Origin: Kiritimatiellia bacterium
Lineage (GTDB): Bacteria > Verrucomicrobiota > Kiritimatiellia > RFP12 > UBA3636
Reading direction: 5' to 3'
NCBI GenBank assembly: GCA_016295275.1
Contig: JAEDLN010000155.1
Coordinates: 1-5,845, forward strand
DNA: 5,845 bases
Shown here: one piece after another, positions 1 through 5,724 of the stretch
Layout: every line of letters begins with the position of its first letter
Position numbering within the stretch: position 1 is the first letter of the stretch
The notes under the pieces: generated by a model
What the model was told of the DNA's origin: nothing
The model's database searches: none
What the model saw: only the letters and a program-made list of their open reading frames with translations
Made by a program: the position numbers and the translations under genes

Positions 1-274
1 CTGCTCCCGGGAATATCTGCCGCTGGCCGATTCCTTTGCGACCTATGTGCTCGAGTGGGACGCGTCTTCGCTGAAGCTCTTTGTCGATGGCGAGCTTGTG
101 AAGGCATTTTCCAAAAAGGACGATTTGGCGGAATTCCGGCCTTATCCCTTTGCAAAGCCGCATTATCTGATTCTCAACCTCGCCATTGGCGGAGCATGGG
201 GCGGCAAAAAGGGAATCGATCCGGGAATTTTTCCGGCCAAATTCGAAGTCGAGTACGTTCGCGTTTACCAATAA
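1..274 (+). CDS. GH16-type glycoside hydrolase, C-terminal fragment
   Basis: The reading frame is open from the first base of the window (codons from position 2) to TAA at 272-274 and encodes the last 90 residues of a larger protein. Seen: FATYVLEWD, then LKLFVDGE, then PHYLILNLAIGGAWGG, and a terminal VEYVRVYQ. This order is the classic end of the glycoside hydrolase family 16 β-jelly-roll (laminarinase, β-glucanase, agarase, carrageenase and relatives): the strand before the DG turn, the aromatic-rich LNLAIGG.WGG strand, and the closing DYVRVYQ-like strand. The catalytic ExDx(x)E segment lies upstream and is outside the window, so activity and substrate cannot be judged. Family members are normally secreted endo-acting enzymes cleaving β-1,3/1,4-glucans or galactans. 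No extra C-terminal carbohydrate-binding or anchoring module follows the catalytic fold. The family call is firm; the substrate is unknown. Confidence 0.9.
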   Translation, partial: CSREYLPLADSFATYVLEWDASSLKLFVDGELVKAFSKKDDLAEFRPYPFAKPHYLILNLAIGGAWGGKKGIDPGIFPAKFEVEYVRVYQ

Positions 275-283
275 CATCCGAAG

Positions 284-309
284 GGAGAATCCGGTTTTTC
301 GGGCTCTCC
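284..309 (+). other. Imperfect stem-loop between the GH16 gene and the secreted protein gene
   Basis: GGAGAATCCG at 284-293 can pair with CGGGCTCTCC at 300-309, giving ten pairs' length with one A·C mismatch and one U·G wobble, closed by a six-base loop GTTTTT. It starts ten bases after the GH16 stop codon. No U-tract follows immediately (a weak CTTGTTTTCTTT run begins about ten bases later), so it could be a poor terminator, an mRNA 3'-end protector, or leader structure of the next gene. Function is inference. Confidence 0.3.
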
Positions 310-339
310 GCCGGCACGCTTGTTTTCTTTACCGATCGC

Positions 340-1770
340 ATGAAATCCTGCATTCGTTTTCTTTCCGTTTTGTTGTATGCCGGAGCCGGAACGGCGGCAT
401 TGGCCGACGTGCAGACGAACCGTTGGGTTCGGCCTGCCGGCGGCGATCCGCGCGCAAGTGTGGCTTCCAACTGGTCGCTTCGCCATGTTCCGACGGCCGA
501 GGAGGTGGTCTTGTTTACGGCGCGTTCCGCGCGATCGGCCATTTGGGACGCCGCCGCCCCGCATATGGTTGCGGGGTGGGTGCAGGAAAGCGGGTATGTT
601 GCGATCGTGACGTTCGAAAGCGGTCCGAACGAATCGTTTCGAACCATGACGATCGACGGCGACATGGAGCTTTTCGGGGGTGCGCTCACGCATCCCGTCA
701 ACGGCGATTCGGAGAAGTATTGGCTTTCGCTCGATATCAGAGGAAACTGCCATATCGGAGAATCCGCCCGCATTTCCGCATCCGGCAAGGGGTATTCGCC
801 CGGAAAGGGTCCGGGTGCGGGGCTCATGCCGGGCGGCGGCGCTTCGCATGGCGGACAAGGCGCGCCGAAAACGCAGTCGGTCGACGTCAATCGCCAAACG
901 GTTTACGGAAGCGTTCTCCACCCGCATGAATCGGGTTCCGGCGGAACGGCTCGCGAAGGTTCTCCGCACGGACCGAACGGCGGCGGCGTCATCTTGATGA
1001 AAGTGGCGGGCGATTTGTCGGTGGACGGGCTCATTCGCGCCGATGCCGATTCGCGCGATATCGACGATGCCAATTGCGGCGGCGCCTCCGGCGGTTCGAT
1101 CGAATTGCAGGTGCATGGGCGTCTGAAACTGGGCGACAAGGCGCGGATTGCCGCCAATGGCGGGGATGGTTTCCATGACGGAGCCGGTGGCGGCGGAGGC
1201 GGGCGGATTGCGATTTACGCGCCATCCAAGGAAGACGTCCAGAATTACGCCTCGAATTCGTTTTACCGCGATCGCATTTTCGCAAGCGGCGGTACGGGAG
1301 ATACGAAGTTCCGCAAAGATCCCGGCAAAAACCGGCATGTGCACGGCGCCGGCGGAACGGTTTACGTGCAAGGCATCGAGCAGACGGTCGTTCCCGGCAG
1401 CGGACGCTGCGTGCTGACCAGCTGGTCGCATCCCAGTCTGGCGGCGACCTGTCTTCCGTCCAACACCGGCAATCTGTTGGAATTGCAGGATGCCGAAGTC
1501 ATCGTGAGCCGAAACGGGTATCTTTCTCTCGGCGCTCCCTTGCAGGTCCGGGCGCTCGGGTTTCTGGAAAACGGCGCAGCCGATTTGAATATGACGGCAC
1601 TGATCGCAGGCAATGTCTGGATGAAAACCCGCGACAACAAGCTGGATGCGATGGGAATCTATCGGGACAGCAGCGTATCGGCGCCGCTTTCGCCTATCTT
1701 TTTCAATTCCGGATCCGTTGAAATCCGTCCCTATTTCACCCCGATTGTCGCACCGGAGAGCACCAACTAG
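340..1770 (+). CDS. Secreted glycine-rich β-repeat protein of unknown function
   Basis: A 476-residue protein whose function I do not recognise. Residues 1-22 look like a Sec signal peptide: MKS..R, a hydrophobic core FLSVLLYAGAG, and a cleavage-like ALA before DVQ. Residues 28-70 (RWV.PAGGDP, then SNWSLRHVPTAEEVVLF) resemble the NW...VPTA.D.V start of passenger-like extracellular proteins. From about 133 to 345 short strands of the form I.L.V.G.L...G.I.A.G alternate with glycine clusters: GGGASHGG near 166, NGGGVILM near 213, GGASGGSIELQVHG near 247, GGGGGGRIAIYAP near 283 and AGGTVYVQG near 337. This suggests a repetitive right-handed β-helix or β-roll. The tail (350-476) is less repetitive. 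No LPXTG, PEP-CTERM or obvious membrane anchor is visible, so it is probably released or held by partners. The ATG at 340 is chosen because it places a signal peptide exactly at the N-terminus; no Shine-Dalgarno lies close by. Long overlapping frames are GC-rich shadows. Linkage to a GH16 enzyme suggests a surface or polysaccharide role (inference). Confidence 0.8.
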   Translation: MKSCIRFLSVLLYAGAGTAALADVQTNRWVRPAGGDPRASVASNWSLRHVPTAEEVVLFTARSARSAIWDAAAPHMVAGWVQESGYVAIVTFESGPNESFRTMTIDGDMELFGGALTHPVNGDSEKYWLSLDIRGNCHIGESARISASGKGYSPGKGPGAGLMPGGGASHGGQGAPKTQSVDVNRQTVYGSVLHPHESGSGGTAREGSPHGPNGGGVILMKVAGDLSVDGLIRADADSRDIDDANCGGASGGSIELQVHGRLKLGDKARIAANGGDGFHDGAGGGGGGRIAIYAPSKEDVQNYASNSFYRDRIFASGGTGDTKFRKDPGKNRHVHGAGGTVYVQGIEQTVVPGSGRCVLTSWSHPSLAATCLPSNTGNLLELQDAEVIVSRNGYLSLGAPLQVRALGFLENGAADLNMTALIAGNVWMKTRDNKLDAMGIYRDSSVSAPLSPIFFNSGSVEIRPYFTPIVAPESTN

Positions 1771-1826
1771 GACGCGGGCGAAAGCGGGAGACGGGAGGCC
1801 GACCGACGCATCCGGAAACCATCGAA

Positions 1827-3611
1827 ATGTCAAACGCCGATTCTGCGCACGTTTCACGCGGCTACGAACGCTTGTTCCGGTCCTCCGGTCCTTCGGAATC
1901 CGGCTGCTTTCGGGATACGGGCTTTTCGAAACCGCGTCCTCTTTCGGGGATTTGCGCCGTATTTGCGGCGGGGACGTGGCTGGGGCTGAACCAACCCGGT
2001 TTTTTTGCCTGGATGGGATGGCTGTGCGCCGGCAGTCTGTTGCTGTGGCTGTGCTGTGCGGCGGTGGTGCGTTTGCGCCGTTTTTCTTCGTTGGCGTTGC
2101 TTCTTTTCCTGTTTTCGGTTGCCTTGGTCCGTGCCGCCGTCGTGACGGAGCAGGCCGTCGATACGCGCGAGGTTTTCCATACGCTTGCGGACGCCGGAGA
2201 AAACATCGTTTTGCGGGGATGCGTCAAGACGGAGCCGTCGATTACGGAGATGCCGAACGGCGGCGCCCGGATGCGCTTTGTCCTTTCCGCCACGGTGATT
2301 CCGGATGAGCACGGCGACCAATGGATTGCGCCGACGCCGGTACGCGTCGATTGGTACGGTCCTGTTTCGATGAAAAGCAAGCGGCCTCCCTTTCGACTGC
2401 CGAGGGCGGGCGAAGGATGGCAGATCGGGGGGCGTCTGGAAGAGGTGGAAACGCGTTCCGCCACTCCGATCCTCGTATTGCGCCGCCATCGCCGCGATCT
2501 TGCCACGCGTCCCGAGCCCGAGCTGGATGCCGGACCTGTTACGCGTGCGCTGCATCGCATCCGTTCAGCCGCGTCTGCGGCGCTCGGACGGGGCGTGGAA
2601 GAGCGCTTTCCGCACAGCGTCGCACTCGTCCGTGCCATGGTTCTCGGCTATCGCTCGGATATTCCGATCGCCGTCGAAGAAACCTTCAAGGAATCCGGAA
2701 CCGTTCATGTCTTTGCCATCTCTGGGCTTCATGTCGGCATTTTGGCGGGTCTCCTCATTGGCGTATTTGTCGCCTTCAAGCTGCCCGTCCGCTTGCGGCC
2801 GCTCGCGCTTTGTCCGCTCTTGGTTGCGTATGTCCTGTTGACGGGCGGGCGACCGTCTGCCGTCCGTTCGTGCGTCATGACGCTGCTCGTCTACGGTTCG
2901 TTTTGGGTCGAACGCCCTTCGGACGCCCTTCATTCGCTTTGTTTGGCGGCCCTTCTCATTTTGGGTTTCGATCCGTTTCAGCTTCTCGATCTCGGCCTGA
3001 TCTTTTCCTTTTCCTGCACGCTCGGCATTCTGTTGCTGGTGCCGCCCATCCAAGCGCTCTTCGAGCGTCTTGCCGGGCGGATGGCCCGCCGGACCGGGCG
3101 AGAGGCTCCCACCCTTGACGGGCGGTTGCCGGCCGGCTATTCCTTTGCGAGCGGCGAAATTCCGGACAAACGCGGTTCCCGCAAACGGACGGTGCGCCGG
3201 CGGCTGTTCAAAAACCTCCTGGGCATGTTGGCGGTTTCCACCGCGACATGGCTCGTATCGGCGCCGCTTACCGCTTATTATTTCGGACGCCTTTCGCCGA
3301 TTGCGATTCTGTGCAACATTCCGGTCATTCCGCTCGCCGTCTGCGTCGTCTTTCTTGCCGTTCTCTCGCTTCTTTTCGCCTGTTTGTGTCCGCCGCTCGG
3401 GCTTGTCTGCAACTATCTCAATGCGGGATGCACCACGCTCATGATGCAATGCGCCCGGCTCGGCTTGTTTGTCCCCTGCGTCGAAACGGTCTTTTCTCTG
3501 CGACTTGTATACGTCTGGTACGCCGTTCTCTTTGTCGCGTTTCTCGCCTACCGCGTGCAGTGCGTTCGGACCGGCGTTTCTTCGGACAGCACCTGCCGCT
3601 ACCAGTCGTGA
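1827..3611 (+). CDS. comEC: ComEC/Rec2-family DNA-uptake channel protein (no metallo-β-lactamase domain)
   Basis: This 594-residue protein is predicted to lie in the inner membrane. ComEC forms the channel through which single-stranded DNA enters the cytoplasm in natural transformation. Seen: hydrophobic segments at about 40-62, 63-81 and 87-106, then a soluble β-rich region at about 110-222 (ending GEGWQIGGRLEEVE) matching the DUF4131/OB-like domain. The Competence domain occupies about 260-580. Its hallmarks are VHVFAISGLHVGIL (293-306), GGRPSAVRSCVMTLL (340-354), FDPFQLLDLGLIFSFS (381-396), and VSAPLTAYYFGRLSP followed by CNIPVIPLAV (477-505). A basic, poorly conserved loop at about 413-463 separates two membrane blocks. 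Full ComEC proteins of about 750-800 residues carry a C-terminal metallo-β-lactamase domain; here the protein ends just after the last membrane helix, as in many shorter family members. No other com genes are in the window, so transformation ability is not shown. The ATG at 1827 has no clear Shine-Dalgarno; a start a few codons downstream is possible. The stop overlaps the convergent YolD-like gene by 13 bases. Confidence 0.92.
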   Translation: MSNADSAHVSRGYERLFRSSGPSESGCFRDTGFSKPRPLSGICAVFAAGTWLGLNQPGFFAWMGWLCAGSLLLWLCCAAVVRLRRFSSLALLLFLFSVALVRAAVVTEQAVDTREVFHTLADAGENIVLRGCVKTEPSITEMPNGGARMRFVLSATVIPDEHGDQWIAPTPVRVDWYGPVSMKSKRPPFRLPRAGEGWQIGGRLEEVETRSATPILVLRRHRRDLATRPEPELDAGPVTRALHRIRSAASAALGRGVEERFPHSVALVRAMVLGYRSDIPIAVEETFKESGTVHVFAISGLHVGILAGLLIGVFVAFKLPVRLRPLALCPLLVAYVLLTGGRPSAVRSCVMTLLVYGSFWVERPSDALHSLCLAALLILGFDPFQLLDLGLIFSFSCTLGILLLVPPIQALFERLAGRMARRTGREAPTLDGRLPAGYSFASGEIPDKRGSRKRTVRRRLFKNLLGMLAVSTATWLVSAPLTAYYFGRLSPIAILCNIPVIPLAVCVVFLAVLSLLFACLCPPLGLVCNYLNAGCTTLMMQCARLGLFVPCVETVFSLRLVYVWYAVLFVAFLAYRVQCVRTGVSSDSTCRYQS

Positions 3612-3790
3612 ACGGGAATGACGGCGTCCCATTCCCGTGACGAAACCGCTTCCCGGACGGCTTCGATGGTTTCCTCGAAGCCGGTCAGGGCGGCAAAGGG
3701 CGAGAATTGCGCGGCCCGTTCGCTCTGCGGCATGGGATGGGGCGCTTTCGGCGGTTCGGCGAAAAGAATGTCTTCGTATGGATTGTTCAT
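3599..3790 (-). CDS. YolD-like small protein, partner of the Y-family polymerase
   Basis: A 63-residue protein carrying the YolD-family core ERAAQFSPFAALTGFEE (24-40), preceded by an N-terminus typical of the family (NPYEDILF, then PHPMPQSERAAQF). Family knowledge: YolD-like proteins are encoded next to UvrX/UmuC-type polymerases in Gram-positive bacteria and have been proposed to do the job of UmuD; no reaction has been established. Its ATG (3790-3788) overlaps the polymerase TGA (3789-3787) as ATGA, with GGAGG nine bases upstream, so translation is probably coupled and subunits made together. It is short: many relatives I know of are about 100-130 residues with a further helical part, whereas this one stops 24 residues after the core with a tail ending VIPVHDW. 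It may be C-terminally truncated or a natural mini-version. Its stop (TAG, 3601-3599) lies inside the last codons of comEC on the opposite strand. Confidence 0.85.
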   Translation of the reverse strand: MNNPYEDILFAEPPKAPHPMPQSERAAQFSPFAALTGFEETIEAVREAVSSREWDAVIPVHDW

Positions 3791-5292
3791 GCTTTATGTC
3801 CTCCGATTTGCAGATTCCGCTCCCGCCCCGTCGCGCCTTCCTGCAAATTCATGCCGCGCAAAACGGCGTTTTTTCCGTATATCTTTTGGAGGGAGAGAAT
3901 CGATTGCTGCAGATGATGTTCCCGCAAGCGGCGTTCCGCTTCGGCTTCCCGGGCGCGGATGACGGCATCCGTATCCTCGAATAGATCCGGCTGTACGAAC
4001 GGAGCGCGGGCGGTTGCCGCCGTTTCCGGCGAGACAAGATCGAAAGCCGTCAGATTGAGCCGCCGAATCGAAAGTCTCCGGTCGGCAACCTGGTCGAAGA
4101 GCGAATCGGCCGCTTGCAGAAACAGTTCGGTAGAGGATGTCGGGACGGGAAACGAGTGGATGCCTTGCGACGGTTGCGGAAGAATACGCCCGTAATGGTC
4201 GAAGACGAAATGCTCCGGTTGCATGCGATTCCGCGCGGATGCGGAAAGCTGTTCGTAGCCGATGAAAATGCCGAGCTTTCCGGCAAGAACGTCTTTTTCG
4301 ACGAGGCGGAGCGAGAGCCGGTCGGCCATTTCCCGCAAGACAAGCTGCGCCTCTTCCGCGGCATAGGGACGGGAAAGGACCTGCCCGTTGTTCAGACAGC
4401 GATTGGACGGACGGTACTGCTTGATCGCTTCCATGGTGCAAGGTTCCCGCCCCCATGCATGGTCGATCAGGAGCTCGGCGTTTTTTCCGAACAGCCGATA
4501 GAGATAAGGGCTTTGCCGGAGCGAGGTGCGTGCAACGTCGCCGAGCGTGTACATTCCGTGCGATTCGAGCCGATTGGCGATGCCGGGGCCGATTCGCCAA
4601 AAATCGGTCAGCGGACGGTGCGTCCAGAGCGTGCGGCGAAAGCTCTCCTCGGTCAAGGTTGCAATCCGGACGCCATGCTCGTCGGGTGGCATGTGCTTGG
4701 CGAGAATATCCATTGCCACCTTTGCCAGAAAGAAATTGGGACCGATTCCGACCGTAGCCGTAATTCCGGTTTTCCGGAAAACGGCCTGTACCATTTCCCG
4801 CGCGAGCTCTTCCGGCGTCTTTTTGCAGTAGAATTTCCGGTATCGCGTAAGATCCATGAAAACCTCGTCGATGGAATAGACGAGAATATCCTCCGGCGCG
4901 ACAAATCCGGCATAAACCGCATAGATCTCCGCGCTATATCGGATATAGCGTGCCATGCGAGGGGACGCAACGATCATCGAGAGCTCCCAATCGGGGTGTG
5001 CCGCGAGCGCGGCGGCGGAGGAGGAGGCGCCGGAAAAGCGGCTCGCGTGCGCACGGGCGAGGCGCGCCGTGTTGATGGAACGGCAGGTTTGGCGTGCCTC
5101 GAAAAGGCGACAGCGGTTGCGGACGCCAAATTGCTTGAGGGCCGCCGTTACCGCAAGACAGATGGTTTTGTCCGTGCGGGATTCGTCCGCCACGACGAGA
5201 AGCGTATCGAGCGGATCGAGTCCGCGCTCCCGGCATTCGACGGAAGCGTAGAAACTTTTCAAATCGATCGCTAGACAGACCCGGTCGTTCAT
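3787..5292 (-). CDS. Y-family translesion DNA polymerase, UvrX/UmuC-like
   Basis: This 501-residue protein is predicted to be an error-prone lesion-bypass DNA polymerase copying damaged template in the cytoplasm. Palm and fingers: AIDLKSFYASVEC (8-20) supplies metal-binding D10 and the probable steric-gate Y15. SIDEVFMDLTRY (140-151) supplies D142 and E143, so the catalytic carboxylates are intact. TVGIGPNFFLAKVAMDILAK (180-199) is the family motif after the palm. Thumb: helix-hairpin-helix FWRIGPGIANRLESHGMYTL (231-250). The little-finger domain begins near 294. QPDLF (434-438) fits the Q..LF β-clamp-binding motif. The tail has GKNAVLRGMNLQEGAT (473-488) and ends QIGGHKA, a signature of the Firmicute and mobile-element polymerases paired with YolD genes. 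ERGLDPLDTLLVVAD near 22-36 also fits UvrX/UmuC better than DinB. Length is slightly above the usual 410-430 residues, mainly from the C-terminal tail. The ATG at 5292 sits ten residues before D10, as expected, but has no Shine-Dalgarno. Damage-induced control is likely from the family, but no LexA-type box was recognised. Long frames on the + strand here are shadows. Confidence 0.95.
   Translation of the reverse strand: MNDRVCLAIDLKSFYASVECRERGLDPLDTLLVVADESRTDKTICLAVTAALKQFGVRNRCRLFEARQTCRSINTARLARAHASRFSGASSSAAALAAHPDWELSMIVASPRMARYIRYSAEIYAVYAGFVAPEDILVYSIDEVFMDLTRYRKFYCKKTPEELAREMVQAVFRKTGITATVGIGPNFFLAKVAMDILAKHMPPDEHGVRIATLTEESFRRTLWTHRPLTDFWRIGPGIANRLESHGMYTLGDVARTSLRQSPYLYRLFGKNAELLIDHAWGREPCTMEAIKQYRPSNRCLNNGQVLSRPYAAEEAQLVLREMADRLSLRLVEKDVLAGKLGIFIGYEQLSASARNRMQPEHFVFDHYGRILPQPSQGIHSFPVPTSSTELFLQAADSLFDQVADRRLSIRRLNLTAFDLVSPETAATARAPFVQPDLFEDTDAVIRAREAEAERRLREHHLQQSILSLQKIYGKNAVLRGMNLQEGATGRERNLQIGGHKA
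3800..3804 (-). promoter_or_regulatory. Shine-Dalgarno GGAGG of the YolD-like gene, inside the polymerase C-terminus
   Basis: On the - strand GGAGG lies nine bases before the YolD-like ATG. The same bases are the codons for the two glycines of the polymerase end QIGGHKA, and the last alanine codon plus stop (GCA TGA) contains the downstream ATG. It is the only strong ribosome-binding site in front of any complete gene in the window and decides the YolD-like start. Confidence 0.8.
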
Positions 5293-5330
5293 GGAATCGC
5301 AGGCGGGGGGAAAAAGACGTTTTCCGGATG

Positions 5331-5361
5331 ATTACAAATGAATAAATTTACAATTTATCAA
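5331..5361 (-). promoter_or_regulatory. Candidate promoter of the polymerase/YolD-like operon
   Basis: On the - strand TTGATA (5361-5356) resembles a -35 box (5 of 6) and TGTAAT (5336-5331) a -10 box (5 of 6), with a long 19-base spacer. Transcription would start roughly 30 bases before the polymerase ATG. The block is sharply AT-rich between GC-rich flanks, which supports a promoter, but the spacing is not ideal and the host's promoter consensus is unknown. Confidence 0.35.
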
Positions 5362-5367
5362 TTTATT
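5341..5367 (+). repeat. AT-rich direct/inverted repeat, candidate operator
   Basis: CAATTTAT occurs twice in tandem (5351-5358 and 5359-5366). An inverted copy lies to the left: AATAAATT (5341-5348) is the exact reverse complement of AATTTATT (5360-5367), with 11 bases between, and ATAAATT (5342-5348) also pairs with AATTTAT (5352-5358) across three bases. It overlaps the candidate promoter, so it could be a regulator-binding site. It does not match the LexA boxes I know from E. coli or Bacillus. Low-complexity AT sequence can make such repeats by chance. Confidence 0.4.
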
Positions 5368-5426
5368 AAAAATCATATCAAACATCGATCCCGTCTGCAA
5401 TGGGGCGGTGCGGTATGGTGCCGCGG

Positions 5427-5474
5427 GCCGGGAGCCCCGGCAGGCGGTAGGGGGCGCACGGAGACGCCCCCGGC
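5427..5474 (+). repeat. REP-like element, copy 1 (GTAG followed by GC hairpin), with adjoining hairpin
   Basis: GGCGGTAGGG (5443-5452) leads into a hairpin with 7-bp arms, GGGGGCG (5450-5456) and CGCCCCC (5465-5471), and an eight-base loop. Immediately to the left lies a second hairpin, GCCGGG (5427-5432) with CCCGGC (5436-5441). A GTAG tetranucleotide at the foot of a GC-rich hairpin is the layout of bacterial REP sequences mobilised by REP-associated (RAYT) transposases. Assignment to a true REP family is inference; no such transposase gene is in the window. Confidence 0.5.
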
Positions 5475-5537
5475 AAAACTCTCAGCGTGTGCTACTTGCC
5501 ATGCCCATGGAATTTATCGCACGCGCATTACTCGGGC

Positions 5538-5567
5538 GGCGCGATGGGGACATCGCGCCCTACCGCC
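5538..5567 (-). repeat. REP-like element, copy 2, opposite orientation
   Basis: On the - strand GGCGGTAGGG (5567-5558), identical over ten bases to the head of copy 1, leads into a perfect 9-bp hairpin: GGCGCGATG against CATCGCGCC (5551-5559 and 5538-5546) with a four-base loop. The two copies face each other about 60 bases apart, as in paired REP (BIME) arrangements. The hairpin sequences differ, so these are related, not identical, copies. Confidence 0.5.
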
Positions 5568-5659
5568 ATTACGCACCACTTTACGCACGCGCATTACCCG
5601 GGCTGCCATTACACCCGCGAATTACCCACGCGCATTACACCCGCAATATTCGCACGCGG
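5568..5659 (+). repeat. Degenerate tandem repeat, about 13-base period
   Basis: Units headed by ATTAC or a close variant begin at 5568, 5580, 5593, 5608, 5621, 5634 and (weaker, TATTC) 5647, so spacings are 12, 13, 15, 13, 13 and 13 bases. The approximate consensus is ATTACnCnCGCGC; clear examples are ATTACCCACGCGC (5621) and ATTACACCCGCGA (5608). A related isolated unit sits at 5527, on the other side of REP-like copy 2. A 13-base period is not a multiple of three, which argues against coding. Origin and role are unknown. Confidence 0.6.
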
Positions 5660-5706
5660 TGGCTAACCGCCCCGCCGTCTTGGCGCGGTAAGCCGCCCCA
5701 TCGTCC

Positions 5707-5724
5707 GCGGGGGCTCCCCACCGC
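5707..5724. repeat. GC hairpin, possible further REP-like relic
   Basis: GCGG (5707-5710) pairs with CCGC (5721-5724) and GGG (5711-5713) with CCC (5717-5719), leaving a bulged A and a three-base loop. Read on the - strand it begins GCGGTGGGG, similar to the GCGGTAGGG head of the two better copies. Neighbouring short inverted repeats (GCGGT/ACCGC at 5656-5670, GCGG/CCGC at 5685-5696) have the same flavour. In sequence this GC-rich, small hairpins arise easily by chance. Confidence 0.25.

Noticed and set aside
278..292. Shine-Dalgarno (AAGGGAGAA) for the secreted protein
   Set aside because: It lies about 50 bases before the ATG at 340, too far to act directly, and no nearer start in that frame gives a signal peptide.
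265..1857. Long - strand open frame (about 530 codons) opposite the secreted protein gene
   Set aside because: Its translation is arginine/alanine-rich with no domain resemblance. The + strand frame has a signal peptide and patterned β-repeats, so the long antisense frame is a by-product of GC-rich codon use.
2565..3632. Long - strand open frame (about 355 codons) opposite comEC
   Set aside because: Translation is lysine/arginine/glutamine-rich low-complexity sequence; the comEC frame carries all the recognised Competence motifs.
4114..5274. + strand open frame (about 386 codons) opposite the polymerase
   Set aside because: No family features and no initiation signals; the - strand encodes an intact Y-family polymerase across the same interval.
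5320..5400. LexA/SOS box upstream of the polymerase
   Set aside because: No CTGT-N8-ACAG or GAAC-N4-GTTC type palindrome is present; the AT-rich repeats do not fit these.
5521..5659. CRISPR array
   Set aside because: The repeating unit is only about 13 bases, degenerate and contiguous, with no 25-40 base conserved repeats and no unique spacers between them.
5338..5691. + strand open frame of 117 codons across the repeat region
   Set aside because: It follows hairpins and the 13-base repeats, gives low-complexity peptide, and would be an artefact of a stop-poor GC-rich stretch.
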